From positions 20,280,501 to 20,344,500 of the forward strand of contig JAJEKV010000017.1 of assembly GCA_021234155.1 (NCBI GenBank): a stretch of 64,000 bases of DNA, in the 5' to 3' direction. The notes under the pieces were generated by a model, which was not told the DNA's origin, did no database searches, and saw only the letters and a program-made list of their open reading frames with translations. The stretch comes from Isoetes taiwanensis. Its lineage: Eukaryota > Streptophyta > Lycopodiopsida > Isoetales > Isoetaceae. This document shows, in pieces, positions 37,816-49,541 of the stretch; within the stretch, counting starts at the first letter, position 1, and each line of letters begins with the position of its first letter. Made by a program: the position numbers and the translations under genes.

Positions 37816-38563
37816 TCCACTTACACCATCACCACTCATGCCAAGCAAGTCCCCATTCATTCACTTACCAAGGACAAAATGTGGATGTAATGCCCACCTA
37901 TACGTATTTTGGAGTGGAGTTACCTTCTACACTATATTGGGACACTTCCATTCCATTGCATGTGATGATAGGCTAGAAAGCGCTCTATGCAATGCAGAAC
38001 AATAGCCACAGGGTAGAACTCTATGATTCGGACCATCTGTCACATCTATTCAGAGTATTGATAGAGCCCATTCTTTTGTATAGGATCAAGGTCTGGGGCT
38101 ATAGTGTCCCTTGCACTTGGAATGACTTAGAGCAGGTGCAGAAAGCCTTCTTTGCAGGGGCACTCGGAGTGAGATCCATGGTCCTATATCAAATATTATT
38201 GCAGGAGACATGATTCTTACCTCTTAAGAGGGCAGCCATTGATAGACACATCAGCTATTTCTAGAAGGTGGTCAATATGGACAATGCCCGTCTTTCGTAC
38301 CTAGCTTATACTGTGGCAATGGGACCACATGTCTCAAGGCATGTTGGAAGGACAAGAGAGTTCAAGCTAGATGGAATGTATAGCAGCACATATGCATACA
38401 TGTGGAAACAGAGGCGGATCGCGACAGCCTGAGGCATTACCTTAACACTTGTTTCCTTAGCAAGCTTTGGGACTCCAGGGCCCTAGAGAAGGTCAAAGCG
38501 GCACATTACAAGCATGGGGGATTCACACAGAAGACCCGTATAAACCTAGTGAGTGCATGGAAG

Positions 38564-38690
38564 GGGGTTTTTTCTCGACGTTTTCGTACGTATACTAGGG
38601 GTTTAAATCCCCCTCTTACTGACATTCTAGTGTATTTTTTCCACGGAAGGGGTTTTTTCCAACACTTTTGCGTACGTATATAGGGGTGTT
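38564..38690. repeat. Two copies of a CGTACG-containing segment
   Basis: GGGGTTTTTTCTCGACGTTT and GGGGTTTTTTCCAACACTTT, each followed by CGTACGTATA and AGGGGT, lie about 85 bp apart inside LINE copy A3, in a stretch (38530-38720) that does not match other family A copies. Confidence 0.6.
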
Positions 38691-39579
38691 TCTTCTCATC
38701 TTAAGCACGCAGGTGGCATATGCTCATGTGATAAAGGTGAACCCCCCGTGATTACAAGCAACACATAAATCCCATGCTAGAACGAGGTCCACATCGCGAC
38801 ATGCACATCTGCCCATAGAAAGTGCAAGCTCATTGCCTCCATTCGCACAGGTGTCTACTATCTCTGAATTGAGACAGGCAGATGGATTGGAGAGCCACGT
38901 CAGGACAAGCTTTGTCAGCGCTACCAGATGGGAGCTGTCGAGGATGAATGTCATACTTTCGAAAGCTGCCTGGCGTATAATAAGATTCGGGCATATGCTC
39001 TGTTAGTCAGGTTCGACGAGACGCTACACATGATACTAAGCAGGGCTTCAATGCAATCCCTAGGATCATACATTCAGGAGGTAATAGATATGAGGGCTCA
39101 GATATATCCCCGGACAACCACTAAACATATACATATATTTCATCATGTATATTTGTACAGCTTGTCAGTAGTCTTATTGTTGCCATGGCTTTTCCTTCGA
39201 AAATACTTCAGGCAGAGGTTTTGTAATCGGGGCAGTAATATGCCTGCTGCGCTTTTGTATTGGGTCTCATAGGCCGATTGGTCTCCGTGGATGATAAAAA
39301 ATATTCAATTCAATTCAATTCTATAACATGCCTAAGGCCCCAAACGAGCTAAGATATTTTTTAGTTAATACAAACCATTATATCAAAAATTTGCTAGTTA
39401 ATATAAATCATTACATCCAATGTTTTCAATTAAATCCTTCCCCCCCGAACCCCCTTTTGTTTGGGTGGATGTTCATCTGAGAGGTGAAGTAGAATAGGGA
39501 AGAGCCCTTTTACCTCCCTCCCCCTCCTCCGAATATATAATACATGTAAGAAATCAACACCATTTCATATATTCCATTC

Positions 39580-40530
39580 TAACCTTAACAATGACCACAA
39601 GGTAGAGTTGTATGCACAGGGGCCATCAGTCCACACTTGTTTGGGCCTTGGTCGAGCCGGTCCTTTATATGGGGCGAATGTGGGGTCGGTGATATCCCTC
39701 AACACCGGAATGACCTCGGCGGTGCGACCTTCTTGGCACGAGCCCTTGGGGTGAAGTCCACGGTTCCATACCGAGATCCTACTCCGTAAGACGGGTTTTC
39801 TACCCCTTCAATGGGCGCATTGGAGCGCCATATCATTTACTTCCGAAGGTGGTCGCTATGGGTGATACGTTTGCCCAACCTTGCTTTGGCCATGGCGATG
39901 GGTCCCCAGCGCTGAAAAGCTTTTGTTGGAAGGACAAGCAAGCTCGGTGGTTCTCACGCTTAGGTGTACAAAGCAAAACAGATCGCGCATGTAAGGACAA
40001 AGGAAGATCGTAAAGCACTTTGCCTACCTAAAGCTACTTTCCTTATTAAGCTTTGGGATGCGGATGTTCGGACGCGACATTAAGCGGCACGCTATTAGCA
40101 GCAAGTCAATCCTAGGCTCGAGAGGCCCATACACCGATGCATTTGTACACCCGGTTGCCCATGAAGAAGCGCAGACTTATAGCTTCCATTAGACGGGTGC
40201 ACATCGCCCCGCATTGAGACGGGACGTTGGGCTCGAGGAAGCACGAGCAAAGGCTTTGCCGGTGTTGCCACCGTAAGCCATTGAGGATGAATGTCATGCC
40301 CTCGGATCCGCCCAAAGATTTGCCCACATCCGAGGCGGTATGTTCGATTACTAGTGCCCGGGCCGATTGAATACGGGGTCATGGGTTTGTTGGGGTCATA
40401 CCTCCGGGGAGGTTATGGATGCGGACTTCGGCTATGTCCTCCCGAACGGTATTGAACTGTCCCTATGCAATCTGCATCCGTATCTTGCATCCGGACTTAT
40501 TCTTTGCTAAGGTTTTTAATCCCGTCGATG
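39580..40530 (+). mobile_element. LINE family A, copy A6 (C-terminal fragment)
   Basis: Nucleotide match to the C-terminal coding part of copies A4 and A5: VELYAQG, then fragments of LLQETGFLPFQRAALERHI, the segment of KKRRLIASIRTGAH, and GAIEDECHALQICPAFAHI, each in a different frame. Frameshifts occur every 20-60 bp. The GC-rich 3' hairpin of other copies is missing: GCTAAGGTTTTT runs straight into AATCCCGTC, as if deleted between two T runs. No simple-repeat tail is visible. Confidence 0.75.
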
Positions 40531-40883
40531 GTCCATATACTTTTGGATAGAGTAGGAGTTGACAAATACAAGCGAATTATACACAATGGTTAACTTTGCA
40601 TAAAACACATTGGACAAATAAACAATATATGCCATCAAATTTGTTATTGAAACTTGATTTAAGCATTGCTGCAATCAATGATCATTCATCTTCTAAAATA
40701 GCAAGCATAACTGCACAAATGAAGGCATAATCTATGCCAGCTTCTACCCAAACACATCTATCACTAGACCAACCTTTTGTCTTCATCTGCTACCACAAAA
40801 AACCAAACATTAATGCTTTTTATGCAATTGGAAAACTCACACAACAACCTTGTACCTTGGCAACCATGTGGTCAGTTCGTATA

Positions 40884-40985
40884 GGGGAATGTCACTTTAG
40901 GTGACATTCCCACGTGGAAACGTTGCCGACGCGCGTTAGCGCGAGCAACGTTGACGTGGAATGTCACCTAAAGTGTTTATTCCCC
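40884..40985. repeat. 102-bp foldback element
   Basis: The outer arms are GGGGAAT and ATTCCCC. The inner arms share CACTTTAGGTGACATTCC and AACGTTGC with their complements on the other side, around a GCGCGTTAGCGCG centre. Each arm is itself partly palindromic (GGAATGTCAC...GGTGACATTCC), so the segment can form a branched cruciform. MITE-like, but no target duplication was found. Confidence 0.8.
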
Positions 40986-41082
40986 CAATGAAGTTGGGTT
41001 AGACTTCATTCTGTTATTTTTTTTTCGTCATTTTTTTTCCTCTGTTGCGTCTGTGTTCTTGGTTGCGTCTGTTTTGGTTGGC

Positions 41083-41460
41083 GATCTTCCTGTTTGCGGT
41101 GGCGCCATCGCCGTTGTTGCTTCCGGTGGCGCCATCCAAGTCTTAGGATCATTGTGACGAAGTTTCAAAGCATTTGGACGAGTTTTTGCTTCCTGTTTTT
41201 TGCTTCATTTGGACGATCTTCCTGTTTGCGGTGGCGATGGCGCCGTTGTTGCTTCCGGTGGCGTCATCCAAGTGTTAGGATCATTGTGACGAAGTTTGAA
41301 AGCATTTGGACGAGTTTTTGCTTCCTGTTTTTGCTTCATTTGGACGATCTTTCTGTTTGCGGTGGCGATGGCGCCGTTGTTGCTTCCGGTGGCGTCATCC
41401 AAGTGTTAGGATCATTGTGACGAAGTTTGAAAGCATTTGGACGAGTTTTTGAAGAATCTT
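41083..41460. repeat. 131-bp VNTR, nearly three copies
   Basis: Units start at 41083, 41215 and 41346 with GATCTTCCTGTTTGCGGTGG or a close variant. The third is incomplete and passes into a 21-bp duplication (GAAGAATCTTGCTCT). Overlapping ORFs on both strands (41094-41420, 41205-41402) are by-products. Confidence 0.9.
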
Positions 41461-41892
41461 GCTCTTTTTCTGAAGAATCTTGCTCTGTTTTTCCTGCTGC
41501 CATAGCCGATGACGGTCAGGATGCCTATTTTGCAAGAAAATCTTGCATGCAGGTTCTCTACTCGAAGTTTTCTGGTTCCTAATTTGTTTCAGGTTCTGAT
41601 AGTTGCTATAGGACTGATAGAAATGATAAAGGGTTTTGGCCTGAAAAATTGTGGAAGTTCTACTGGTTTTGGACCTGCTACTACTCCTTGAAGTTCTTGT
41701 GTTTTAATGTTTTTGATTGTAATGTTTTTTTGAGGAATTGATACTTTTAGTATCAGACTTTGACTTGTAATCTGGACACTCAGATTGAATCAGATATCAA
41801 GATATTTTGAGTCCTAAATTTGTTGTACAGTATAACTGAATTGCAAGTAAATTTGTTTTATAACTGAATTGCAAGAAGACATAGAATTGCAA
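41461..41892. other. Non-coding stretch
   Basis: AT-rich, with a 19-bp duplicated ATAACTGAATTGCAAG near 41830 and 41860. No gene supported. Confidence 0.4.
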
Positions 41893-42368
41893 CTAACTTG
41901 AAGACATTTCTGAAAAAGAAAAACATGGTAGAATGTGGGATAAAAGTGACAGAATGAAGCCTAACTCAACTTTACGTCCCCGAAAAACTGTGACCTTGGA
42001 TCCACTCTCTTTTGCCCTAAAATCCGGCTCATCTTTATGGGTCTTGTGGGTCTTGGGAGCCACGAAAATATGCAAGGATGGCGCAAGGAAGCCCGACGAT
42101 TTGATGGTAAAGAGCCTGGCAGCAGGGTTGATTCCGTTTCCAGAGTATGCTTTCCATTTAGCCTGTGGCCTAACCACCAGATCTTAGCAACGAATTGAAG
42201 ACAGTAATTGCAATTAGAGGGATTTAGCAGGAAGAATCGAAGGGCTTACGTTTCTCCGCAGTGTGAGGATGGGTCGCTCTTCCGCATCACAGAGGATTTC
42301 TGAATAGCCTGAGCAACAGGTGGGGGGAAATTCTGTTTGCAGAAGAAGCGCTCCACTGGTTTCGCCAT
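41893..42368 (-). CDS. Hypothetical two-exon gene
   Basis: Exon 1 (42368-42250) starts MAKPVERFFCKQNFPPPV and ends HCGE plus two bases at a canonical GTAAGC donor. The acceptor TTAG at 42170-42171 joins in frame to exon 2 (42169-41893): PQAKWKAYSGNGINPAARLF, SSGFLAPSLHIFVAPKTHK. Spliced length is about 132 residues. The frame is open through exon 2, although a GTAAAG near 41975 could be another donor, in which case the real 3' end lies elsewhere. I do not recognise the protein. Clean splice phase and an unbroken frame favour a real host gene. Confidence 0.35.
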
Positions 42369-43843
42369 AGATTAGATAATTATGGTTGGAGCAACATGGC
42401 GCATGTGTGATACGGAGGGAAAGAGATTGAGAACTGCAGAATGAGAGGCCTGCGACTGGGCTTGGAACTGTCCCTTCTCTCTCCGCCATGCCCAGAATTA
42501 TGCCCAGCAACTGTATTTAGAAGAGCAGTGACGTTCTTCCCAAGAAATTTTACTCCATAGGCATGAGCCATTTTAGTGCGATATGGCGTAAGACTAACTG
42601 CAAGTACTAAACATCTGGCTTGAAGTTTCCCTCCGTGACTTTGACCGAACACTTTTTTTCTAGCAACTTGTGTGCTAATGAGTGTAGTCTACGTGTTTTG
42701 CTAGCAATAAGTATGAAAATAGCTAGAGTTGACTTTGTCAGGCTGATGTGGTGCAATCTGAATGGCTGGTGATTCTATTTCATAAAATAACCAACAATCT
42801 GAATGGCTGGTGATTCTATTTCGTAAAATAACCAACGGTTATGATTGTGCCACGGCCCATAACAAGGGTAACTCTATTTGTACCCACTATGGGTAACAAA
42901 TATGATATGAAATTTAAGATAGAAACTAGGTAAACTAACGTAAATACCACTAGTAAACATGTGCCAGTCGTTGTTGCTGCGTTAATGAAGACACTTGTGT
43001 GTTTACCTACCTTTAATGTAAATGTGTGCAACTTTCTAGTATACGCACATGTTGATTTTTTTGGTCTATTAACATTGTGATTTCGTTTGTCTGTTAAGAT
43101 GCATTGGAATTGAGTACAGAATGAACTAAAGTAGCATTGTAAACTCTAGCAAAATCTACAATGTGCCAAGGAGAAAGTGATTTGAACTTGAGGCAACAAC
43201 AAAAGGTGCCTGATATAGTAGCAAATACTTGAAGGTTTAGTGTGAGCTACATATAACTATAAGAAAAAGAAGCATCATGAATTGAGAATGGAAGAATTAG
43301 CTTGCGGTTCTTATACAACTTATAATGTTGCACTCTGACATACGTATATTATAATAAACAATCATAAGTCTGACTAATTTCTTATTGTCTAACTCAATAT
43401 TAGACAGTTGGGGTATTTCAACTCTTACAGAGTCCAAGATACTATTACCACCAAGCATTTAGATAGCACATGACAATCACCATCTCTATTAGAGAAAAGG
43501 TGCTTAAATTACATTTCATTTTGACATTGTGATAAGGAAGAAAGACAAAACTAGTCAAAAGCACGCTTGGTTACTCCGTTTAGGAATTTAGTTGGTATAG
43601 TAATTTGAGTGTTTCAGCAATGCGAGAGGAAAAGAATCAATCTTGTTAATTTCGAAATATCCAGTCTCGTGGAAAAGTTTTTTAGAATTTTTTTAAGTTG
43701 ATTTTCTAAGATTGTTACCGGAATATTTTACCGTTGTTCCAATCAGGAGCAATGGTTTTCGAAGATATTGGAGGTTATATGGGGTTTCTCTGCACGCTCG
43801 ATGAATTCCTATCCTTCCACTATTCGATGCTTCATATTCTTGT
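42369..43843. other. Non-coding, with a 41-bp tandem duplication
   Basis: 42754-42836 holds two copies of CAATCTGAATGGCTGGTGAT plus following bases, period 41. The rest is AT-rich and without supported genes. Confidence 0.5.
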
Positions 43844-43945
43844 AATGTGCCCTCTTTGGTTCCATGTGATTCTCCATGTTCTGATGCTCCTTCTAATGTG
43901 CCCTCTTCTGTTCCATGTGATTCTCCATGTTCTGATGTTTGTTCT
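43844..43945 (+). repeat. 51-bp tandem repeat, coding-like in one frame
   Basis: Two 51-bp copies. In one plus frame they read as a 17-residue repeat (NVPSLVPCDSPCSDAPS and NVPSSVPCDSPCSDV) inside an open stretch from about 43804 to the TGA near 43999. It could be a piece of a polyprotein linker, but no neighbouring coding sequence supports it. Confidence 0.6.
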
Positions 43946-44385
43946 TCTGTTCCATATTCATTTTTTCTTATCTCTTCAATTGGAAGATTAAATGCAGAGT
44001 GACAGTAAGGGTAGCTTTGAAGGAAATTGCTTCATCCAATGTCACTAGAATTTTATTCCATTTTGATGTCATTGATTTTGAATCATCCTAGATTAGAGTG
44101 GTATTTTTTAATGCCATTTCCATAAAATTTGATAAGCATATCCGAATTGGTAAGATTTTCAGTAATATCGAGAGGTATGTTTAAGCCATCAAATAAGACC
44201 TTTAATCAGTTGAGCCACGCATGGGAATTATATTTGCAAGGTATATGCTTCGATAATCGACTGTTGATCGTAGAATTATCCATATGAAAGATGTATCTGG
44301 TAAGCAGATCGAAATCACTATGTGGGATCAGGTCTCATAACGAGAGGGAACACAAATTGCACTGTGCGTGCGAATAGGGAGCCAA
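43946..44385. other. Non-coding stretch
   Basis: AT-rich, nothing recognised. It ends at the 3' tail of LINE copy A4. Confidence 0.4.
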
Positions 44386-46950
44386 TTGTTGCGATAAGAA
44401 TAGAATAGTTTTTTAGCATCCACGGAGACCAATTGGCCTATGGGACCCAAACAAAAAGAGAGCAGCAAGCGTATTACTGACAGGATTAAAAACCCCCCGC
44501 CCCGAAGGGTTTCGCGAGGGAAAAACCTTAGCAATAATAAGCATGCTGGCACACTGTACAATTGCATAGGACAGTTCAATACCGTCCCGTAGGACACAAA
44601 CGAGTCCGTGCATCCATAACCTCCTGGAGGTATGACCCCAACAATCCCACTGACATCGTAGTCAATAACTGATGCAACGGCTGACCAGGCACTAGCAATC
44701 GAACATATCGCTCTCGGATATGGGCAAATGCTGGGCAGATCTGGAGGGCATGACATTCATCCTCAATCGCGCCCTGGTGGCAACACTGGCAAAGCCTTTG
44801 CTCTCGTGGTTCCCGAGCCCAACGCCATGTTTCAATGCGGAGGCGATGTGCACCCGTGCGAATGGAAGCTATAAGTCTGCGCTTCTTCTTGGGCAGCTGG
44901 GTGTACAAGTACTGGTGTAGGCCTCTTGTGAGCCTAGGATTGACTTGCTGCTGATAGTGTGCCAGCTTAACGTGCGTCAGAGCCTCTGCATCCCAGAGCT
45001 TGCGAAGGAAAGTAGCATCCAGGTACAGTTTAAGAGCCTCGCGATCTTTCTTTGTCCTGACCTGGACGCATCTGTTTGCCTGCACACCCCAGCGTGAGAA
45101 CCACTGAGCTTGCTTGTCTTTCCAGCAGGATTTCAGGCGTGGGGACCCATTGCTGTGGCCAAAGCAAGGTGGGGCAAGCGTGTATCAGCCATAGCGACCA
45201 CCTTTTGGAAGTAGACGATATGGCGTTCCAATGCAGCCCGTTGAAGGGGTAGAAAGCCTGTCTCCTGGAGTAGGATGCGGTGACGGGCGTGGACTTCACC
45301 CCCCGGGGCCCGCCAAGAAGGCCTTCGCACCTTTCGAGGTCATTCCGGTGTTGAGGGATATCACCGAACCCCACACTTCGCCCCATACAAAAGGATTGGC
45401 TCAACCAAGGCGAAACAAATGTATTTGGTGGCCCCGGACATACAACTCTACCTTGTGGCCTTGTTGGCAGATGGCATATAGTGCTTTCCAACCCATTTGT
45501 GACCCGCACCGATAGGCTGCATCCCGGTGAGTGGTAGTTGAGAACTCAATCCCCAAGTACTTGTAGGTCGAGAGCCACCTCTACCTCCTTTTGGTAAGTG
45601 AATGTGGGAAGCCTTGGCGACGAGATGATGCAACTAGCGGCACCCTAGTTTTGGCCAAGTTAGCTCGCATGCGATTGAATTGGCAAAAGTGTCAAGAGCA
45701 TCCGGTGGCGTTGCATGTCCTCCGAGTATAGGCCATGAGGTTGACATCGTCGGCATATATGAGTTGCCGTTATTGTGATGCATGAGATGTCGCGCACCTC
45801 CATGTTCGAGAGCCAATCTTCCAACCGATCAATGTATAGGCCAAAGAGTGTGGGGAGAGGGGCAACCCCGGCGCACTCAATGCTACCGATCACCGGTTGT
45901 CTTTGCCGATGTGATACGGCTGAGCATGCCTGCATGCAGCCTATATATCGCGATTACGCAAGTCGGGGGTCCCCCGGCCGCAAACTGGCCCCATAGCGTG
46001 TTGCGGGTGCTTAGCGCGGTCGAATGCTTTTGCAAAATCCCGCGAAACAACTTGATGTTTGCCGGCGATTCGCTATCTTCAATCAATGTGTGCGAGTGAA
46101 GATATGATCAATGGTGGAATATGCGGGCGAAAACACGCACGTGTAGGCTTCGCACCTCGTTTCCTGCGCCCATATTGTCACATTTGCTCAAGGATGCCGA
46201 TAGCAGGTTTTGCAAAGAGAGAGCTGACCATAATGGTACGGTGGTTGGGCGGGCATTGAGGGTCCCTGCTTTGTATATGGGCACTACCCTACTAGTGGTC
46301 CATTCGTGGGAAGCCTTCGCGCAATGCTTTATTGAATAATGCCGCGTGAGGGCGGGCACCCGGTGGAGGCCCGCCCATTTCGGAAGATCTGCACGCATGC
46401 CATCTAAATCTGGCTGCCTTCCCATTAGCTAGGCATTTGTAGGCCCATGATGACATCCCCATACGTGATAACCAGAGCCATGCCTATCGTGGAGGGGGCG
46501 GTGCCCGGCCTCCGAAAGTCGTGTCGAGAGCATTGCAAATCTTTGTACCCATTGCTCGAGGTGATGTTCCACGTGGGTTGTGCAGGCTTGCTCAAGTCCC
46601 TTCTCCGAATGTCTGGGGTGCCGGTCCAGAGACCAAACATCTGTTGCTTTCGATGCTCTGCGAGGTATCGGCCTTCTTGTTCTTGAGAAAGGGCGGTATT
46701 GGTGACGGCACTGTGGGCGGGAGATGGGATCGATGACTTCTTTGGAGTATGCGTTTGAGCTCCCGACACTCATCGTCAAACCATCTGTTGCGGGGGGAAG
46801 GTGGTAGTGCCTGAGGTTCGCCGTGAGCGGCCTCTCCCAAAGCATCTTTACTTGCCCGTCCCGAAGCGATGATGACCGGAAAGCGGTGCTCTTGAAGTGT
46901 GGGGAGCTGCAGTCCCGCCAGATCATGCTCAAGCAACTGGACATAGGGGA
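44386..46950 (-). mobile_element. LINE family A, copy A4 (3' half)
   Basis: The 3' end has two CTATT units (complement near 44398-44410), the conserved GGTCTCCGTGGATGC signature and the GC hairpin. 45085-44576 is intact and encodes the C terminus (KKKRRLIASIRTGAHRLRIE, GAIEDECHALQICPAFAHI). From 45.1 to 46.9 kb the coding sequence continues (LYADD-type box in correct form, QLIYADDVNLM, near 45740) but is broken into many small frames. The element stops near 46950, where RPA1-like sequence begins on the other strand. Confidence 0.85.
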
Positions 46951-47680
46951 TAAGAGGGGTGAGGGTGAGCGATTATGCAACTAGAAATTTAGCTGCTATT
47001 CAATTAAGCCAGATGCAGATAAACCCTTTTATTCCAGAGGCTAGGGCACTAAGGGTATGGTTTGTTAAAGAAGGCAAAAAGAGTGCTTCTATTTCTCTCA
47101 CGATGTCTTCCCAACCTTTGACTATAGGTAATTCTCTGAAATTTGTATCTGACCTATCCGAAGCGACAACTTAGAGATGTGGAGAAGCCGATATTAGTTG
47201 GGTTAAAGGGAACAATAATGAACATGAAACATGATGTATTGTACTATGCAGCATAACCATTGAAATGTGGGAAGCACCAATGTTTCAAGAAGGTGAGGGC
47301 TACTGAACATGGGTTGTGGCATTGCAGTAGTTGCAATGTCCATGTGAAAGAGTGCTCTTACAGATATGTAATTTCATTGCAGCTATCAGACCACACAGGA
47401 AACTTATGGGTGACAGCTTTTCAAGACATAAGTGAACAACCATTTGGTTGTACGGCAAAGCAAATGGATGTTTGGAAGCTTACAGACATGAAAAAGTTCA
47501 ATGAGATTGTGCAAGGAACCTTCTTTAAAAGCTTGCAATTTAGAACCAAAATAAAGGAGGAGACATGATATGGAAAGAAACTGGTACATTGTTGAAAAAT
47601 TGACGAGATCAATTATTCTATGGGGTATGTGCAGTTCAGGCAATACAGAAGTTGTCCTTGATCTCATTTTAATTATTGGC
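46950..47680 (+). pseudogene. RPA1: RPA1 (RPA70) retropseudogene, 5'-truncated
   Basis: Intronless match to the replication protein A large subunit from the end of DNA-binding domain B into the zinc-bearing C-terminal fold. It begins VSDYATRNLAAIQLSQ and INPFIPEARALRVWF, then LRDVEKPILVGLKGTIMN and YYAA, an in-frame TAA at about 47252, then CGKHQCFKKV, GLWHCSSCN (the C4-type zinc site), CSYRYVISLQLSDHTGNLWV, FKSLQFRTKIKEET, a frame loss, and KIDEINYS. RPA1 binds single-stranded DNA in replication and repair. Lack of introns and 5' truncation mark a processed copy; no poly(A) tail was identified. Confidence 0.85.
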
Positions 47681-48616
47681 TATTTGTGAATAGGTATTGT
47701 TGGTATGCATTAGTGAGTGTTGTACATATTACCAGCATTATAAAAAAAGTTCTTCTCAAAATTAATTCCATGTGTTAGTATTATTATTATCCTTTTATTT
47801 CTGAGAATTCAAACCAAATCTCCTCAATCAAACATGAGACTTTAACGTGAAACCATCATTCAATTAAATTGGGATTATGTCTGTTCCAAAATCGCGCCAA
47901 ATAAGAATTATTTTTAGGGCATCTAGTGGTTTTTTAATTTTATTTTTGGCCTTTACAAAGTGTAGCGTATGTTGCATATATGGTTATTTTTTCATGTTTA
48001 CTTTAAATAAGGTACTTATTTGCTTGAAATTAACATCACAACATCACAACGAAATAATCACTTACTTTACGAAATCAAGCAAATATTACAATACATAAAA
48101 ATAATATTGCTCCAATATTCACATCTTTTTAACAAACTTAAATCTAGAGTTATGGTATTTAGGCCAATAAAATTGGAATATCTATACAACTAATAAACAA
48201 CTAATAAATGAGATGTCCTACAAAATGCTTTAAAATAGACAATTTTGGTAAGTGACTTTCCTCCATAATACTTAAAAATAGACAATTTTGATAATTTTGG
48301 TAAGTGATGTTCCTTCAAAATGCTTTAAAATATGCTTTAAAATAGACAATTTTGGTAAGTGATGTCAATGTTAAATCGGCGTGGCATAATTATTCAAGCC
48401 GTAGATGCAAACTAAACTACGAGCTCCAAACCCCTGTTTCTTCACCCTTTCCAGCATAAAGCAGATCAATCCTACAGAACATCTTAGGGCTTTTGCCTTT
48501 CGTTCACCTTGTAAGCAGAAGTAAACCCATGCTCTAAACCCATGCTCTGTTTATAAAACTGAAGAAGCATCATTATTTTACCATATCTGAGGCTTCAATA
48601 CTAGGTTTGCGCTTCA
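47681..48616. other. AT-rich non-coding stretch
   Basis: 48220-48360 contains three or four degenerate copies of TTTAAAATAGACAATTTTGG. No gene supported. Confidence 0.45.
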
Positions 48617-49541
48617 ATTTACACGCTTCAATCTCTTGTGCAGCTCTTCCCCTGCATCCCCAATGTATCTGAGCAGTGATGGGAATATAATTTCCATGCC
48701 TCCATAGGTGTTGAAACAGAGAAAATTATGCAATGCCTCTTCTAGATCTATACCAAGCTCGTTGTGTGCCATATCAAGGACCTGGCCTCCATTTGATCTG
48801 AAAAAATCAGCTATTTTCTTGTATGTTGTTCTACCAGAATGAAAGGAATTGGAACAAAGATAAGGGCACTCCCAAGTGGTGCAATCTGCGGTGCTACTTT
48901 ACAGTTGTTGGTCCTTCTTTTCCCATGCTTGCATTGTTCAACACCACTCGAGTTAAACAATGAAGTGTGAAACCTGGAATTAGAATGCAGTTACTTATTT
49001 CATATAAGTAAGTTAAAATTCAGTTCAATATAATCCAGATTCAACGAACTATATATGCACATAAAATCACTGCAGTTCAATCAATACAAGGATGAACTCT
49101 GCAAATAAGTTACTCATACCTGCATCGTAAGTAGCTTTGCCGCCATGTTCGAAGTCTTTTTCCCACTGAAAAAACACCTCATTGATGGCAGTCTCGAACC
49201 CAGGAAGCTATTTTGTTGCATTAGTGCTCAAGACCTTGAAGCAGAAGCACTTCAACTTAAAGTGCTTGCCTTTATCTTCAATAGGATCCAAATAAGACAG
49301 AATCCTCTGAACCCCCCAGTGTAATCTGTGCTAGTCATGTAACTACCAGTAAAAACATCCTTCTTCTCAATTTGCACAATATCGAAAAGAACTTGAAAGC
49401 TCTTTTGATCTGCGAGAAAAATAGCACGGAAATCTGGGAATCCAGGGGGGTATGGGTACGAAAAACATTGCTTTTGTCGACACGCTTCTTCATATATGCA
49501 TCTTGTCCGCCGGATCCATTGAATTCAAGGCGATCGGACAT
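48617..49541 (-). pseudogene. Unidentified protein-coding remnant, several exons
   Basis: Begins MSDRLEFNGSGGQDAYMKKR at 49541. After a frameshift it continues YPYPPGFPDFRAIFLADQK, FQVLFDIVQIEKKDVFTGSY, then RILSYLDPIEDKGKHFKLK, an in-frame TAG, and TAINEVFFQWEKDFEHGGKA up to a likely GT donor near 49120. A downstream exon (48970-48617) encodes CPYLCSNSFHSGRTTYKKIA, then a Gly-rich turn, and ends YIGDAGEELHKRLKRVN with TGA. The clear amino-acid texture and splice sites show former coding function, but frameshifts and a stop make it a pseudogene or a badly sequenced gene. Family unknown. Confidence 0.45.

Larger units (their letters stand above)
35165..39322 (+). mobile_element. LINE family A, copy A3, split by an insertion
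   Basis: The left part (35165-35870) covers RT: QGCFHLQGRRSTLPSQ, FAKAF in a broken frame, YIDKLESWLADNGGGG, and an IYTHDIDLLAHTPED box replacing YADD. The right part (about 37816-39322) resumes with ALYAMQNNSHRV, LLYRIKVWGYSVP, TWNDLEQVQKAFFAGALGVR and GAVEDECHTFESC. It ends in the family 3' signature (GGTCTCCGTGGATGATAAAA) with a (CAATT)n tail at 39303-39322. The divided sequence matches copy A5 on both sides of the insertion. Many stops show it is old. Confidence 0.8.

Noticed and set aside
37992-38213. Independent gene encoding MQNNSHRVELYDSDHLSHLF
   Set aside because: It is the C-terminal coding part of LINE family A, matching copies A4 and A5.
41094-41420. ORF with repeated WRHRRCCFRW segments
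   Set aside because: It is the 131-bp VNTR read in one frame; the antisense ORF 41205-41402 arises the same way. No other coding signal.
43734-43991. Hydrophobic ORF with repeated CPLLFHVILHVLM as a membrane protein
   Set aside because: It is a frame of the 51-bp tandem repeat with TC-rich codons; another frame of the same repeat looks equally protein-like, and neither has support.
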